A stretch of DNA of 29,471 nt from CAZCFB01 sp964511535 (GTDB lineage: Bacteria > Myxococcota_A > Polyangia > GCA-2747355 > CAZCFB01): positions 1 to 29,471 of the forward strand of contig CAZEFW010000122.1 of NCBI GenBank assembly GCA_964511535.1, written 5' to 3'. The position numbers were made by a program, and so were the translations under genes. Shown one piece after another: positions 21,431 through 29,471 of the stretch. How positions within the stretch are numbered: position 1 is the first letter of the stretch; every line of letters starts with the position of its first letter. The notes under the pieces were generated by a model. That model ran no database searches. It was given only the letters and a program-made list of their open reading frames with translations, and was not told the origin of the DNA.

Positions 21431-22731
21431 CGCAGCACCTCGTGCACCAGCGGCGGCACCTCCACCTGCCCGTCGCCCAGCTCGAACGCGCCGAGCAGCA
21501 CCCCCTCGGCCTGGTCGGCCCTGGCCTCGTCGTTGTAGTGCAGGACTGCCAGGGTGTCCCCGGCGGCCAGGTCGTCCCCGAGCCGGGCTTGAACCGTGAT
21601 CCCCACCGCGTGATCGATGACGTCGGTGAGCTTCTTGCGCCCGGCCCCCAGGATCATGCCGGCCACCCCCACCTCGGTGGTGGTCACCGCCTGCAGCGTG
21701 CCTGCGCGCGGCGCCTTGACCGCGCGCGAATGGGCCGGCGCGGGCAGCACCGCCGGGTCGTCAACCACCGCCGGGTCGCCGCCCTGCAGCTCCACGCAGC
21801 GCCGCAGCCGCTCGAGCCCCTGGCCGCTGGCGCGCGCCTCGTCCATGCGCCGCTCGGCGTCGGCCTGGTCGCTGGCCACCTTGCCCAGCAGCAGCATCTC
21901 GGCCCCGAGCCGGCGCGTGATCTCCCACAGGTCCGCCGGCCCCGCTCCCTTGAGGATGTCGATGGCCTCCTGGGTCTCGTTGGCGTTGCCCACCGCGCGG
22001 CCCAGGGGCTGGTTCATGTCGCTGATGAAAGCGGTGACCTCCTTGCCGGCCCGCTTGCCGATGCCCTGCAGGGTCAGCGCCAGCTCACGCGCCAGGTCCA
22101 TGGTCTTCATGAACGCGCCGGAGCCGACCTTGACGTCCAGCACCAGGGCGTCGATGCCCTCGGCCAGCTTCTTGCTCATGATGGAGGACGCGATGAGCGG
22201 GATCGACTCCACCGTGGACGTGATGTCGCGCAGGGCGTACAGCTTGCGGTCCGCCGGGGCCAGGTCGTCGGTCTGGCCGATGAGCGCCAGGCCCGCGTCG
22301 GACACGATGCGCGTGAAGTCGTCGATGCTCTGGTCGGTGGAGAAGCCGGGGATCGACTCCAGCTTGTCCAGGGTGCCGCCGGTGTGCCCCAGGCCGCGGC
22401 CCGAGATCATCGGCACCGGCACCCCCGCCGCCGCAACGAGCGGCGCGAGGCAGAGCGAGACCTTGTCGCCCACGCCGCCGGTGGAGTGCTTGTCCACCTT
22501 CACCCCCGGCACGGCGGACAGGTCGAGCACCCGGCCGGAGTGGAGCATGGCGTCGGCCCAGGCCGACAGCTCGTCGTCGTCCATGCCCCGCAGGAAGATG
22601 GCCATGAGCAGGGCCGCCGTCTGGTAGTCGGGGATGGTGCCGTCGGAGACGCCGGCGATGAACGCGCGTACCGCGTCGGGCGGCATGGCCTGGCCGTCGC
22701 GCTTGAGCATGATCAGGTCCTGGGGCCTCAT
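21427..22731 (-). CDS. deoA: Thymidine/pyrimidine-nucleoside phosphorylase
   Basis: The 434-residue enzyme converts thymidine or deoxyuridine (possibly uridine) and phosphate to base and (deoxy)ribose-1-phosphate. It belongs to the thymidine phosphorylase family: phosphate-binding KHSTGGVGDK at 81-90 and the signature SGRGLGHTGGTLDKLE at 110-125. The C-terminal alpha/beta domain is complete. ATG 22731 follows a GAGGAG ribosome site at 7 nt. It lies 22 bp after deoB and overlaps the permease gene by 4 bp. Both thymidine- and pyrimidine-type enzymes share these motifs, so the exact specificity is uncertain. Confidence 0.95.
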   Translation of the reverse strand: MRPQDLIMLKRDGQAMPPDAVRAFIAGVSDGTIPDYQTAALLMAIFLRGMDDDELSAWADAMLHSGRVLDLSAVPGVKVDKHSTGGVGDKVSLCLAPLVAAAGVPVPMISGRGLGHTGGTLDKLESIPGFSTDQSIDDFTRIVSDAGLALIGQTDDLAPADRKLYALRDITSTVESIPLIASSIMSKKLAEGIDALVLDVKVGSGAFMKTMDLARELALTLQGIGKRAGKEVTAFISDMNQPLGRAVGNANETQEAIDILKGAGPADLWEITRRLGAEMLLLGKVASDQADAERRMDEARASGQGLERLRRCVELQGGDPAVVDDPAVLPAPAHSRAVKAPRAGTLQAVTTTEVGVAGMILGAGRKKLTDVIDHAVGITVQARLGDDLAAGDTLAVLHYNDEARADQAEGVLLGAFELGDGQVEVPPLVHEVLR

Positions 22732-22753
22732 CTGAAACTCCTCGTTGTGGGGG

Positions 22754-23920
<1,167 letters not shown>

Positions 23921-23935
23921 CGTATCGCTCACGAT

Positions 23936-23971
23936 GGGGAGCCGCGCCCCGTGCAGGGCGATGGGCTCCCC
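23936..23971 (-). promoter_or_regulatory. Two-stage hairpin between deoC and deoB
   Basis: GGGGAGCC (23936-23943) pairs with GGCTCCCC (23964-23971), and inside it CGCCC (23945-23949) pairs with GGGCG (23956-23960). It ends 4 nt before the GTG and 15 nt before the ATG of deoB. It may protect the mRNA end or limit deoB translation; no T tract follows. Confidence 0.55.
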
Positions 23972-24013
23972 GGCTTATCAAAGGTCTGTCATCCGGTACG
24001 TCAGTCTATGAAA

Positions 24014-24913
24014 TCAGTAGGACGACTTCGACACGCCGCCGGTGACGATGGCGACGCTTGCCGATGCGCCGATGCGGTTGGCGCCGGCCTCGATCATGCG
24101 CCGCACGTCGTCGGCGCTCTTGATGCCGCCGGACGCTTTGACGCCCATGGCGCCTCCCACGACCCGACGCATAAGGGAAATGTCCTCCACCGTGGCCCCG
24201 CCCTTGCCGAAGCCGGTGGAGGTCTTGACGAAGTGGGCACCGGCCAGCTTGGACAGGGTGCAGCCCGCCACCTTCTCCTCGTCAGAGAGCATGCCGGTCT
24301 CCAGGATCACCTTCACCTGGGCCGGCCGCGCGGCGGCCACCACCTTGGAGATGTCCTCCTGGACCGTGGCGTAGTCCCCCGCCTTGAGCGCCCCGATGTT
24401 CATCACCATGTCGATCTCGGCCGCGCCGTTTCGCACGGCGTCCCGGGCCTCGAAGGCCTTGGACCCCGGGGACATGGCGCCCAGGGGGAACCCCACCACC
24501 GCGCACACCATCACCTGGCTGCCGCCCAGCAGCGCCCGGCACCGGGCCACGTTGGCGCTGTTGACGCACACCGAGGCGAAGGTGTGCTGGCGCGCCTCGG
24601 CGCAGAGCTTCTCCAGGTCCTCGGCCGTGGCCTCGGGCTTGAGCAGCGTGTGATCGATGTTGCCCGCGATGTCCGGCGCCGGCGTGGGGGTGCCGGGGCG
24701 CGCCGAAATGCGCGAGGCGCCGCTCTCCATGATGGCGCGCACCTCCCGGGGCTTCTTGGAGGCGCAGTGCCCGCAGTTGGAGCAGCCGCTGCCGCAGCAG
24801 GATGAATCCTGCGCTGGCGCGGCTGGCTGGTGCAGCTCGGTGCCCAGCTGGGCGCGGATCCGGGCTGCCACCACATCGGCGATTCGTTCCAGTTCTTCAT
24901 CCATGTTGGCCAT
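24014..24913 (-). CDS. deoC: Deoxyribose-phosphate aldolase with Cys-cluster N-terminal extension
   Basis: The 299-residue enzyme cleaves 2-deoxyribose-5-phosphate to acetaldehyde and glyceraldehyde-3-phosphate. Core residues are present: Asp168 (EIDMVMN), Schiff-base Lys230 (VKTSTGF), Lys259 (VKASGG) and the C-terminal Tyr299. The aldolase core starts near 83 (IAGNIDHTLLKPEAT). The first 80 residues are extra: an amphipathic helix (about 4-23), a Pro/Ala linker, a Cys cluster (39, 40, 44, 47, 50) and a short helix. Family enzymes are usually 220-260 residues. ATG 24913 is used, with ATG 24904 as alternative. It is the first gene of the deo operon. Confidence 0.94.
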   Translation of the reverse strand: MANMDEELERIADVVAARIRAQLGTELHQPAAPAQDSSCCGSGCSNCGHCASKKPREVRAIMESGASRISARPGTPTPAPDIAGNIDHTLLKPEATAEDLEKLCAEARQHTFASVCVNSANVARCRALLGGSQVMVCAVVGFPLGAMSPGSKAFEARDAVRNGAAEIDMVMNIGALKAGDYATVQEDISKVVAAARPAQVKVILETGMLSDEEKVAGCTLSKLAGAHFVKTSTGFGKGGATVEDISLMRRVVGGAMGVKASGGIKSADDVRRMIEAGANRIGASASVAIVTGGVSKSSY

Positions 24914-24947
24914 GGTCCCTCGCGCGAAACGTGACTTCCAACCCAAG

Positions 24948-24977
24948 AAGATATCGCCCGGGGAAGACGAGCGTCAA
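24948..24977 (-). promoter_or_regulatory. Promoter of the deo operon
   Basis: On the minus strand TTGACG (24977-24972) and TATCTT (24953-24948) are separated by 18 bp. They lie between the Nudix stop and the deoC start, giving a leader of roughly 28 nt. No operator palindrome was seen. Confidence 0.45.
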
Positions 24978-24984
24978 TGCTCCT

Positions 24985-25629
24985 TCACGGCAGCGTCGCG
25001 GCCTTCTGCAGGGCCTTGATGGTTGCCCTGGCAGCGCCGAGCACCTTCTGGTCCCTCGAACGCTCCAGCATTTTGCTCGCCCTGCGCAGGCTGACCCACC
25101 GTACCTCGAGGGTCTCCTTGGGGTCGAAACGGCCCTCGTCGCGGACCTTCTTCATCAGGTAATAGTGACGCAGCGCGTCGCCTGACTTGAGCTGGGCGAT
25201 CTTGGCCACGGGCAGGGCCTGCACCCCGCTCTCCTCGTAGGTCTCCCGCATGGCCGCGCCATGGGCCCGCTCGCCGGAGTCGACCCGCCCCTTGGGCCAG
25301 GTCCAGCCGGAGCGCCCGCCCTTGGCCGCCTTGCGGATGCGCACCAGCAGCACCTTCTTGCTGGCCGGGTCCACCACCACCCCGCCGGCCGTCTGCCGTT
25401 TGGCCGGCTTGAGCGGCTTGTTCATCTTGCCCAGCTGGATCTTGGGGCGGGACTTGCCGATGCGCAGCTTGCCGTACCCGCGATTGGCCAGCACCTTCTT
25501 CACGCCGGCCTGCAGCCAGTTGTCTTGCTTGCGGGTTGGCCGCGGGCCGCCGCCACGTTCAGCCAGGGCGGGCGCCGCGGTCAGCGCGGTGAGGAGCAGG
25601 ATCGGCAGGGTTCGAGTCATCATCTTCAT
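24985..25629 (-). CDS. Exported Nudix-fold protein
   Basis: A 214-residue protein with a clear signal peptide (LPILLLTALTAAPALA, likely cut after Ala23). A basic linker (24-78) is followed by a Nudix domain from about 79. The Nudix box is complete: Gly114, Glu120, Arg128-Glu129, Glu132-Glu133 and Gly135, so pyrophosphohydrolase activity with Mg is expected. Nudix enzymes are usually cytoplasmic, because their nucleotide substrates are, and export is therefore odd. The start is ATG 25629; no ribosome site is seen, but TACAAT lies 9 nt upstream. It precedes the deo operon on the same strand. A role on extracellular nucleotides is an inference from the neighbours. Confidence 0.85.
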   Translation of the reverse strand: MKMMTRTLPILLLTALTAAPALAERGGGPRPTRKQDNWLQAGVKKVLANRGYGKLRIGKSRPKIQLGKMNKPLKPAKRQTAGGVVVDPASKKVLLVRIRKAAKGGRSGWTWPKGRVDSGERAHGAAMRETYEESGVQALPVAKIAQLKSGDALRHYYLMKKVRDEGRFDPKETLEVRWVSLRRASKMLERSRDQKVLGAARATIKALQKAATLP

Positions 25630-25638
25630 GGGACGAAG

Positions 25639-25644
25639 ATTGTA
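25639..25644 (-). promoter_or_regulatory. -10 element close to the Nudix start codon
   Basis: TACAAT (5 of 6) on the minus strand ends 9 nt before the ATG. The transcript would begin about 3 nt before the start codon, so it may be effectively leaderless. Confidence 0.5.
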
Positions 25645-25653
25645 GCCGATTTA

Positions 25654-27105
25654 TTACCCACGGGCGCGGGATCGGCGCAGCAGGACCAGCAGGCCGAGGG
25701 TCCATAGCCAGCCAGGCGCCGGGTCGAGGCGGCCCCCTGCTGCGCAGCCGCCCATCATCTCGGCGCCATCGCCGGTCAGCTTCGTCTCCACGCGCGGCCC
25801 CTCCCCTGGCCCGGGTCCACCGGGCGTCGGGCCCGAGTCCGCCGGCCCGCAGGACGCCTTGCGGGCAAAGACGCAGCGGCGCTTTTTCGTGTCGCAGCGA
25901 TCGGTGGTGCACTTGTCGCCGTCGTCGCACTGGCTGTCCTTCAGGCAGCAGCCCTTGATCGGCGTGCTCTTGCACTTGCCCGCCGAGCAGGTGTCCGCCG
26001 TGCAAGGGTTGCCGTCGGAGCACTCCGAAGCGCTGACGCAGCCGCCGCACCCCTTGCCCGGCTTGGGCCGCGCCCCCGCCGAATAGTCGGCGCACGCAGC
26101 GCTGGACCCGATGCCCACGCCGTACGAGCCGCTCGAGGGGTAGGTCACCCGCTGGCCCGTGGCCGTGCGGAAGGAGAAGTAGTAGCGGTGGCAGCCCTGC
26201 CCCTGAAGCTGGTGCTGGTAACGGTATGTGCCGCTCTGGGCGGCGCCGCGCTCCAGCTTCATGGGAAAGCAGGTGCCGCCGATGTTCACGGTGGCCGCCC
26301 GGGGCGCGCCGGCCTGGTCATGGTAGTTGGCCCAGAAGGTGATCCCTGCGCCCGGGCTGCCCTGCTTCGGGTAGTGCGCGCCGCCCGGCAGCCGCGGCGT
26401 GGCCTGACCGTAGCTGAACACCTGGACCCAGAAATCGCGCCAGCAGCCCTTGGGACCGTCGCCGTAGTGGCCGGCCCCGAGCTGGCCGTGGGAGGACTTG
26501 TTCAGGTTCGACCAGTGGCCGCCGGACTTGACCCACTGGCTGAAGGTCTTGACCGGATCGCTGCTGCCGGCGGCGGCGTTTTCGCCCGTACCCTGCACGC
26601 CGAACCGACCGATGCGGCCCCAGGTGCTGGTGCAGGCGCCCCCCTGGCAGGAGCAGTACGGCTTGCCGCCGCTGCACGAGCAGCTGGCGCTACCCCCTTC
26701 ACAGGCGCAGGAGGGGTCGCCATCGCACTTGTTGGGGTAGATGTCGGCCAGGTTGCTCACCAGCCGGCAGACCGACTCGTGCTGCAGCCCGGCGCCGGCC
26801 TTCTTGAGGCTGGTGGCGTGAAAGCGGGCTGCCAGGGCCAGCTTGTGATTGTGATACAGCGGCTTGGTGGCGGGGTAGGTGGCGCAGCCGCCGCCGCAGG
26901 TCTCGGCCGACTGGGCGCCGGGATCGCTGCGCGCGCGGTTGGTCAGCACCAGGATGACCCGCTCCTGCCAGGAGGGGAAGCCGTCCTTGGGCACGCCGAG
27001 GTGCTGCTCCAGGGTGGCGACCTGGTCGGCCTCGGGCGCCTGGCCGCAGGCTGCGGCCAGCAGGCCCAGTAGCAGCAGGCAGGGGGCGTGGGAGTGGCGG
27101 CGCAT
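25654..27105 (-). CDS. CAP/SCP-domain lipoprotein with Cys-rich modules and MYXO-CTERM-like tail
   Basis: The 483-residue exported protein begins with a lipoprotein signal (LLAAAC, Cys20). A CAP (SCP/PR1) domain covers about 47-235: RFHATSLKKAGAGLQHE with His96, GENAA with Glu175, and HWSNLNKSSHGQLGAGHY. A Cys-rich insert lies inside it (127-158). A beta-rich part follows, then two CTADTC/CTTDRC-type Cys modules (about 357-420). The end has a Cys, a Trp/Leu-rich helix and RRSRARG, like MYXO-CTERM. The protein thus appears to have both a lipid anchor and a sorting tail. ATG 27105 is chosen over TTG 27129. No ribosome site is seen. Confidence 0.85.
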   Translation of the reverse strand: MRRHSHAPCLLLLGLLAAACGQAPEADQVATLEQHLGVPKDGFPSWQERVILVLTNRARSDPGAQSAETCGGGCATYPATKPLYHNHKLALAARFHATSLKKAGAGLQHESVCRLVSNLADIYPNKCDGDPSCACEGGSASCSCSGGKPYCSCQGGACTSTWGRIGRFGVQGTGENAAAGSSDPVKTFSQWVKSGGHWSNLNKSSHGQLGAGHYGDGPKGCWRDFWVQVFSYGQATPRLPGGAHYPKQGSPGAGITFWANYHDQAGAPRAATVNIGGTCFPMKLERGAAQSGTYRYQHQLQGQGCHRYYFSFRTATGQRVTYPSSGSYGVGIGSSAACADYSAGARPKPGKGCGGCVSASECSDGNPCTADTCSAGKCKSTPIKGCCLKDSQCDDGDKCTTDRCDTKKRRCVFARKASCGPADSGPTPGGPGPGEGPRVETKLTGDGAEMMGGCAAGGRLDPAPGWLWTLGLLVLLRRSRARG

Positions 27106-27194
27106 GTGGGGGTATAAAGCAAGGCGCAAGCCAGGTTGGGCCGCGGAGGATCATTGGCGAAACGGCGCTGGATCGTGACAGGTTGGCGCAGGTT

Positions 27195-27211
27195 GGGGGG
27201 GCGAACCCCCT
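27195..27211. other. G/C run hairpin upstream of the sulfatase
   Basis: A run of G followed by CGAA and a run of C forms a short stem of 5 bp. It lies in the divergent space between the CAP-domain gene and the sulfatase, immediately left of the A-rich heptamers. Confidence 0.35.
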
Positions 27212-27221
27212 GAGACGGGGT

Positions 27222-27263
27222 GGAACAAAAAATAAGGAACAAGAAACAAAAAACAAAAAATGG
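27222..27263. repeat. A-rich heptamer array in the sulfatase promoter region
   Basis: Six consecutive 7-bp units (GGAACAA, AAAATAA, GGAACAA, GAAACAA, AAAACAA, AAAATGG) follow an RRAAYAA-like pattern. They end 8 bp before a TATACT hexamer. The spacing equals that of the heptamers at 8238-8325 and 9954-9981, but the base composition differs. Confidence 0.65.
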
Positions 27264-27271
27264 GGGCTGGC

Positions 27272-27277
27272 TATACT
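27272..27277 (+). promoter_or_regulatory. -10 element of the sulfatase gene
   Basis: TATACT lies 42 bp before the sulfatase ATG. The A-rich heptamers occupy the -35 and upstream region. No typical -35 hexamer is visible. Confidence 0.45.
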
Positions 27278-27319
27278 TGTTGGAATCAGGGCCCCGTGGC
27301 TCGTTGGGATTGTGGGACG

Positions 27320-28858
27320 ATGCGTGATCGAGATTCTGGGCACGGGGCGGTCTCCCGAAGAGCGTTTCTGAGGCAGTCGGGCGCCGCGCTGGCGGCGGGT
27401 GGCGCGCTGGGCGCGGCAGGGCTCAGCTGCACGGGCAAGGTGACAACCGCGGGCGGAGCCCTGACGCACCCCGGGGTGGACGCGGGCGTGGGGCGGCGGC
27501 CCAACGTGGTGCTGATCAGCGTGGACGACCTGGGCTACGGCGACACCTCCTGCTACGGCCGCTCGGGCGCCACGACCCCCAACTTGCAGGCCCTGGCCAA
27601 CCAGGGAGTGCGCTTCACCGCCGGGTACGTCGCGGCGCCCCTGTGCAGCCCATCGCGGGCGGGGCTGCTCACCGGGCGCTACCCACAACGGTTCGGCTTC
27701 GAGTTCAACGCTGGCCCGGCGCCTCGCTGCGAACGTGAGGCGCTCGGCCTGCCCACCTCGGAGCATACCCTGGCGGATCTGCTCAAGAGCGCGGGCTACC
27801 ACACGGGCGCGGTGGGCAAGTGGCACCTCGGCTCGCGGCCGGCCTACCTGCCCACCCAGCGCTGCTTCGACGAGTTCTTCGGCTTCCTGCACGATCAGAG
27901 CATCTACCTCGATCCGAGCGATGCGGCTGGGCTGCACACCGCCACCACCGAGGCCCAGCGGTGGTTCCCACGCAGCCGCGGTCGGTACCAGGCGATCTAC
28001 CGCGGAGACAGCCCGGTGCGCGAGGGCCAATACCTGACCGAGGCCTTCACCCGGGAGGCCGTGGACTTCATCCACCGCCGCGCCAGCGACGAGCCGTTCT
28101 TCCTGTACCTGTCTTACAACGCGCCCCACGCGCCGCTGCAGGTGACCGACAAGTACTATCAGCGGTTCCCTCAGGTGGCCGACCGGCGGCGCCGCATCTA
28201 CCAGGCCATGGTCAACGCCGTGGACGAGGGCATCGGCCAGGTGTTGCGCACCCTCGATCGCCGGGGCGTGGCTGACGACACGCTGGTGATCTTCCTGAGC
28301 GACAACGGCTGCGCCACCACCACCCGGGCCTGCCGCAATGACCCGTTCAACGGCGGCAAGCTGTTCCCCTTCGAGGGCGGCGTGCGGGTGCCGATGCTCA
28401 TGCGGCTGCCGGGACGCCTGGGCGCCGGAAGCTCGTTCCACCGACCGGTGAGCAGCCTGGACATCCTGCCCACGGTAGCCTCACTGGCCGGGGTGAAGCC
28501 GCCGCCGGGGCGCCCGCTGGATGGCGTGGATCTGATGCCTCACATCACCGGCAAGGCCAGCGGCAAGCCGCATGACGCGCTGTTCTTCAGGGTGGGCGAC
28601 AACGCGGCCGTGCGGCGAGGGCGGCACAAGCTGATCAACCTGAACAACCGGCGGGGGCTGGTGTTCGACCTGATGGACGACCCGGGCGAGCGCCGGGATC
28701 TGGCCGCGAGCCGACCGGACATCGTCAAGCGCCTGATGGACGACATCGCGGCATGGGAAACCGAGATGGCTCCCCCCCGCTGGACCGGACAGCGCACCCT
28801 GCCCTTCTCCCTCGAGCCCCTCGGGCTCGGGCGCGAGAGCTACCACCTCTGGACTTGA
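27320..28858 (+). CDS. Tat-exported lipoprotein sulfatase (formylglycine type)
   Basis: A 512-residue sulfatase that hydrolyses sulfate esters outside the cytoplasm. The signal carries a twin-arginine motif (SRRAFL, Arg13-Arg14) and a lipobox (GAAGLSC, Cys37). The domain starts at about 61 with NVVLISVDDLGYGD (metal Asp69/Asp70). The modification motif is LCSPSRAGLLTGR, where Cys109 would become formylglycine. GKWHLG, NAPHAPL and FLSDNG are also present. ATG 27320 is used because the Tat signal begins there. No formylglycine-generating enzyme or other sulfatase lies in the window, and the substrate cannot be named. It is divergent from the CAP-domain gene. Confidence 0.93.
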   Translation: MRDRDSGHGAVSRRAFLRQSGAALAAGGALGAAGLSCTGKVTTAGGALTHPGVDAGVGRRPNVVLISVDDLGYGDTSCYGRSGATTPNLQALANQGVRFTAGYVAAPLCSPSRAGLLTGRYPQRFGFEFNAGPAPRCEREALGLPTSEHTLADLLKSAGYHTGAVGKWHLGSRPAYLPTQRCFDEFFGFLHDQSIYLDPSDAAGLHTATTEAQRWFPRSRGRYQAIYRGDSPVREGQYLTEAFTREAVDFIHRRASDEPFFLYLSYNAPHAPLQVTDKYYQRFPQVADRRRRIYQAMVNAVDEGIGQVLRTLDRRGVADDTLVIFLSDNGCATTTRACRNDPFNGGKLFPFEGGVRVPMLMRLPGRLGAGSSFHRPVSSLDILPTVASLAGVKPPPGRPLDGVDLMPHITGKASGKPHDALFFRVGDNAAVRRGRHKLINLNNRRGLVFDLMDDPGERRDLAASRPDIVKRLMDDIAAWETEMAPPRWTGQRTLPFSLEPLGLGRESYHLWT

Positions 28859-29028
28859 AAACGAAGATGTAGCGGCCCTGCTTCCAGCACAGGCGACATC
28901 GATCCGTCAGCGCATACATCGCCTGATATTTGTTGGTCTTTCTTGCCTGTTTCTGCCCTTTGAGGGTTGAATTTTCAAGCTGATTTGCTACACTTAAACT
29001 TCCGAAATCAATAACAAAAAGGCCGAAA
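28859..29028. other. AT-richer intergenic region before the DUF222 gene
   Basis: This 170-bp stretch is visibly lower in GC than the flanking genes, especially 28921-29028. Apart from the promoter at 28967-28994 I see no gene or strong hairpin in it. Confidence 0.5.
28967..28994 (+). promoter_or_regulatory. Promoter of the DUF222-family gene
   Basis: TTGAAT and TACACT are separated by 16 bp, and the -10 is extended (TGC just before it). The transcript would start near 29001, and AAAAGG at 29017-29022 is a fair ribosome site for ATG 29029. Confidence 0.6.
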
Positions 29029-29471
29029 ATGACCCTGGGGAAATCCAGCGAGAACGCGCCCGATCTGTCTCGAGATTCCAATGACGAGCTGGGCGACAAG
29101 ATCGCCGTCCTGTCCGCGCATATCCAGGCTGCGACCTGCCGTTTGCTGCTGCTCCTGGCGGAGATGGACCGGCGCGAGGCGTGGGCCGACCTGGGCTTCG
29201 TGTCGTGCGCCCACTGGCTCAGCTGGCGAACCAATGAGCAACTGGGCACAGCCCGCGAAAAAGTGCGCGTGGCGCGCAAGCTGGTGGACTGCCCGCTGGT
29301 TCAGGAGGCGTTCTCCCAGGGGCGCCTTTCGTACTCCAAGGTGCGTGCCATCACACGCATCGTCACCCCGGACAACGAGAGCACCTTGGTTGAGTGGGCG
29401 CTGGACGGCACCACCGCCCAGCTAGAACGAATCATCCGAACCTACCGCAGAGCCAAACCGGCCGAGCAGGA
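29029..29471 (+). CDS. DUF222/HNH endonuclease-family protein, cut by the window edge
   Basis: Only the first 147 residues are present; the frame stays open to the last base. They match the N-terminal region of DUF222 (13E12-like) proteins: a helix with Asp/Glu-rich start, then CAHWLSWRTNEQLGTAREKV, LVQEAFSQGRLSYSKVRAIT and a TAQLERIIRTYRRA helix. In this family a C-terminal HNH nuclease domain usually follows, but it lies outside the window and is not seen. These genes are often multi-copy in Myxococcota and Actinobacteria. The start is ATG 29029, with promoter and ribosome site upstream. Confidence 0.82.
   Translation, partial: MTLGKSSENAPDLSRDSNDELGDKIAVLSAHIQAATCRLLLLLAEMDRREAWADLGFVSCAHWLSWRTNEQLGTAREKVRVARKLVDCPLVQEAFSQGRLSYSKVRAITRIVTPDNESTLVEWALDGTTAQLERIIRTYRRAKPAEQ

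Noticed and set aside
24014..24913. DeoC as proof of a bacterial microcompartment locus
   Set aside because: No shell-protein gene is in the window; the N-terminal helix alone is only suggestive.
26699..28441. Minus-strand open frame of 580 codons
   Set aside because: Runs opposite the sulfatase and out of frame through the CAP-domain gene, with no coherent domain.

Overview
The window is a gene-dense, GC-rich stretch of bacterial chromosome, most likely from a member of the Myxococcota (former Deltaproteobacteria) or a close uncultured relative. The inference rests on gene content: two proteins end in a MYXO-CTERM-like tail (Cys, Trp/Leu-rich membrane helix, Arg cluster). Several lipoproteins carry Pro/Asp repeat stalks or Cys-rich C-termini. 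There is a membrane-free, FrzCD-like chemoreceptor, a receiver-DUF4388 protein, and a DUF222/HNH-type gene at the right edge. No rRNA, tRNA, insertion sequence or CRISPR array was seen.

Layout, left to right. 157-2461 (-): a coupled operon of a lipoprotein esterase, a membrane-anchored rhodanese fold and a MauE/DoxX-like protein. 2492-2747 (-): a cold-shock protein with an intrinsic terminator. 2891-3934 (-): a SpoIID/LytB-domain surface protein. 3961-5353 (-): a zinc-type CDF exporter and ArsR/SmtB regulator with a palindromic operator. 5453-8144 (+): a small cupin, then a lipoprotein with calcium-type repeats and a VWA domain. 8343-9926: divergent yqgE/algH and an unrecognised gene, bracketed by inverted copies of a 17-bp sequence, each joined to heptamer repeats. 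9998-12508 (-): an operon of CheY-, CheW- and MCP-like proteins and a HAD phosphatase, without cheA. 12619-14895: a Cys-rich lipoprotein and a beta-propeller protein, convergent on a perfect palindrome. 14996-16405 (-): a receiver-DUF4388 regulator.

16512-24913 is dominated by nucleoside salvage on the minus strand: deoC, deoB, deoA, a NupC-type permease and a small membrane protein, then (after one plus-strand lipoprotein gene) pnp and cdd. Together they import nucleosides, deaminate cytidine, release bases by phosphorolysis, isomerise the sugar phosphate and cleave deoxyribose-5-phosphate to acetaldehyde and glyceraldehyde-3-phosphate. 24985-27105 (-) holds an exported Nudix-fold protein and a CAP/SCP-domain lipoprotein. 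27320-28858 (+) is a Tat-type lipoprotein sulfatase preceded by an A-rich heptamer array. 29029 to the edge is the start of a DUF222-family gene.

The least ordinary items are the mirror-symmetric heptamer/17-bp elements around yqgE, the N-terminal extension of DeoC (helix plus Cys cluster), the signal-like N-terminus of the permease, the exported Nudix protein, and several secreted-protein genes whose -10 hexamers lie almost against the start codon. All calls come from reading the sequence; no database search was run.
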